From positions 1 through 8,471 of the forward strand of contig CALEJC010000095.1 in NCBI GenBank assembly GCA_937898205.1: a stretch of DNA of 8,471 bases, read 5' to 3'. Both the position numbers and the translations under genes were made by a program. This stretch comes from an uncultured Bacteroidales bacterium. GTDB taxonomy: Bacteria; Bacteroidota; Bacteroidia; Bacteroidales; UBA932. Positions 7,952 through 8,471 of this stretch are shown here, piece after piece. How positions within the stretch are numbered: the stretch's first letter is position 1; each line of letters opens with the position of its first letter. The notes under the pieces were generated by a model. It did no database searches. It was not told where the DNA came from and saw only the letters and a program-made list of their open reading frames with translations.

Positions 7952-8086
7952 ATGAGAAATGGGTTAAACATATATGCGCATGGAATAGGCAATAAGGAGT
8001 ATTTAAAGACTTCTATATTGCTGAAACAGTGTATTTTACCCCCCCCCCCCCCTTGTAAGTTTGTGTTTAAAAACTGTTGTGTCTGA
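7952..8086 (+). other. Small ORF crossing the C14 tract; length depends on tract length
   Basis: The ATG at 7952 opens 29 codons, then the C tract starts exactly at a codon boundary. With 14 C the frame reads five Pro and ends at TGA (8084-8086), giving 44 residues. With one C fewer, it would enter a frame open until the TGA at 8199-8201, giving 82 residues. With one C more, it stops at once at TAA, giving 35 residues. No homology is recognised, there is no room for a ribosome-binding site if transcription starts near 7950, and the composition is unremarkable. It may be chance. Confidence 0.2.
8039..8052. repeat. Homopolymer tract of 14 C
   Basis: Fourteen consecutive C (G on the minus strand) lie in otherwise A/T-rich intergenic DNA, about 90 bases downstream of the predicted transcription start. 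Tracts of this length are prone to slipped-strand changes in replication and are also hard to sequence, so the exact count may vary between cells or reads. Confidence 0.95.
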
Positions 8087-8136
8087 CGTTGTTGAGTCAT
8101 TGATGTCTTTGATGATATATTGCGTCAGTTTGAGGT

Positions 8137-8165
8137 TTTGCGTATATCAAAAAGGTATATGCGAA
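8137..8165 (+). other. Stable hairpin with 12-bp stem and A5 loop
   Basis: 8137-8148 (TTTGCGTATATC) pairs with 8154-8165 (GGTATATGCGAA) around a loop of five A, allowing three G-U pairs as RNA on the plus strand. Five T follow at 8172-8176, six bases past the stem, so it is a weak terminator candidate or part of a structured RNA. The G-U pairs form only in the plus-strand transcript. Confidence 0.5.
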
Positions 8166-8246
8166 CGAGACTTTTTGTGTGTATCGATATTTAATGGTTG
8201 AGAATTAAAGTCTATAGTAAACAATCAGAACGTGTTGGATGGAACC

Positions 8247-8256
8247 GAGTTAACTC
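8247..8256. other. 10-bp perfect palindrome GAGTTAACTC
   Basis: A perfect palindrome with no loop, which could be a dimeric regulator site but is short enough to occur by chance. No promoter match lies next to it, so no role is assigned. Confidence 0.25.
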
Positions 8257-8310
8257 AGATGGAGAAATAATTTGTGTGTTCAACTAAACTTAAATGACTT
8301 TTTTCATGGC

Positions 8311-8349
8311 GTGAGCAGGGTGCGATGAGTATTCTGCTCACATTTTTTT
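8311..8349 (+). terminator. Second terminator-like hairpin with T7
   Basis: GTGAGCAG (8311-8318) pairs exactly with CTGCTCAC (8334-8341). Two G-U pairs and one A-T extend the stem to 11 bp around a 9-nt loop. A and seven T follow (8342-8349). The T-run follows the stem on the plus strand only, so it would end transcripts coming from the 7913-7944 promoter. Confidence 0.7.
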
Positions 8350-8424
8350 GGTGCCCTACGCAGTTCCTGAGCCATTTTTGTATTTGATTGTATGTCAGTG
8401 GAATATGTGAGGGTGAAAAACGAC

Positions 8425-8470
8425 CTAGGTTAGGAAGCGTTCGTTCCCTAGGTTAGGAAGCGACCGTTCC
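8425..8470. repeat. Two tandem 23-bp repeats reaching the window edge
   Basis: Units at 8425-8447 and 8448-8470 both read CTAGGTTAGGAAGCG, two variable bases, then CGTTCC. They differ only in the two variable bases (TT in the first, AC in the second). The final base, C, could begin a third unit, so the array may continue to the right. Each unit has an imperfect dyad, GGAA(G)CG-NN-CGTTCC, with the differing bases at its centre. The 23-bp period and stops in every frame argue against a protein repeat. Confidence 0.85.
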
Positions 8471-8471
8471 C

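Larger units (their letters stand above)
7951..8349 (+). ncRNA. Possible ~400-nt transcript between promoter and terminator; class unknown
   Basis: This entry is an inference from position only. A consensus promoter at 7913-7944 and a terminator-like hairpin ending at 8349 bracket about 400 bases with no clear coding gene. Inside are a C14 tract, a 12-bp hairpin (8137-8165) and complementary segments CTGACG (8083-8088) and CGTCAG (8123-8128). I do not recognise tmRNA (no tag reading frame or tRNA-like ends), RNase P RNA, 6S RNA or a riboswitch. It could equally be an mRNA for a small peptide, a long leader with an attenuator, or decayed sequence. Confidence 0.3.
7791..8471. other. Stretch without a convincing protein gene
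   Basis: About 680 bases follow the operon terminator with no ORF that looks like a conserved protein on either strand. A 64-codon frame from a GTG at 7801 is rich in Cys, Phe and Leu and runs through the promoter described below, so it is not called. What the stretch does hold is listed separately: a consensus-type promoter, a C14 tract, two hairpins (one terminator-like) and a 23-bp tandem repeat. No tRNA, rRNA or riboswitch class was recognised. Any gene served by this DNA would lie to the right of the window. Confidence 0.7.

Noticed and set aside
7801..7995. 64-codon plus-strand frame starting with GTG after the operon terminator
   Set aside because: It lacks recognisable similarity or a ribosome-binding site, is rich in Cys/Phe/Leu as expected from T-rich DNA, and runs across the consensus promoter at 7913-7944.
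7951..8349. tmRNA, RNase P RNA or 6S RNA
   Set aside because: The length is compatible with some of these, but no tag-peptide frame, tRNA-like ends or conserved core of those RNAs could be found by eye.
8425..8471. CRISPR array
   Set aside because: The 23-bp units abut directly with no spacers and the unit is not followed by unique sequence; it is a plain tandem repeat.

Overview
The window looks like part of a Bacteroidetes chromosome, most likely a Bacteroidales gut-type bacterium. Three things point there: the gene set (a GH133 debranching enzyme, a GT4/GT5-like glycogen synthase and a short GH57 enzyme side by side), the scarcity of Shine-Dalgarno sequences, and a promoter-like site near the right end that fits the Bacteroidetes pattern TTTG / TAnnTTTG. 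No species is claimed.

Positions 3-7705 hold five co-directional plus-strand genes with almost no space between them (8 nt, a 1-nt overlap, 4 nt, 9 nt). They encode the 3' third of a eukaryote-type glycogen branching enzyme, an amylo-1,6-glucosidase-type debranching enzyme, a glycosyltransferase that probably elongates glycogen, a GH57 alpha-glucan-acting enzyme, and an alpha-glucan phosphorylase. This is a compact operon for making, branching, debranching and phosphorolysing storage glycogen. A 17-bp perfect hairpin plus T-run (7746-7790) ends it. The operon promoter and the first two thirds of the branching enzyme lie left of the window.

Positions 7791-8471 contain no convincing protein gene but are structured. 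They hold a close match to the Bacteroidetes promoter consensus (7913-7944), a run of 14 C (8039-8052), a 12-bp hairpin (8137-8165), a second terminator-like hairpin (8311-8349), and two copies of a 23-bp tandem repeat that runs into the window edge (8425-8470). Promoter plus terminator would give a transcript of about 400 nt. It could be a non-coding RNA, or a small ORF whose length depends on the length of the C tract.

Points most worth a second look are this C-tract transcription unit, the 23-bp repeats whose differences fall only in the centre of a dyad, an Asn where related debranching enzymes have a catalytic Asp (residue 414), and a steep fall in G+C within the branching-enzyme gene. 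The metabolic genes themselves are recognisable members of known families.
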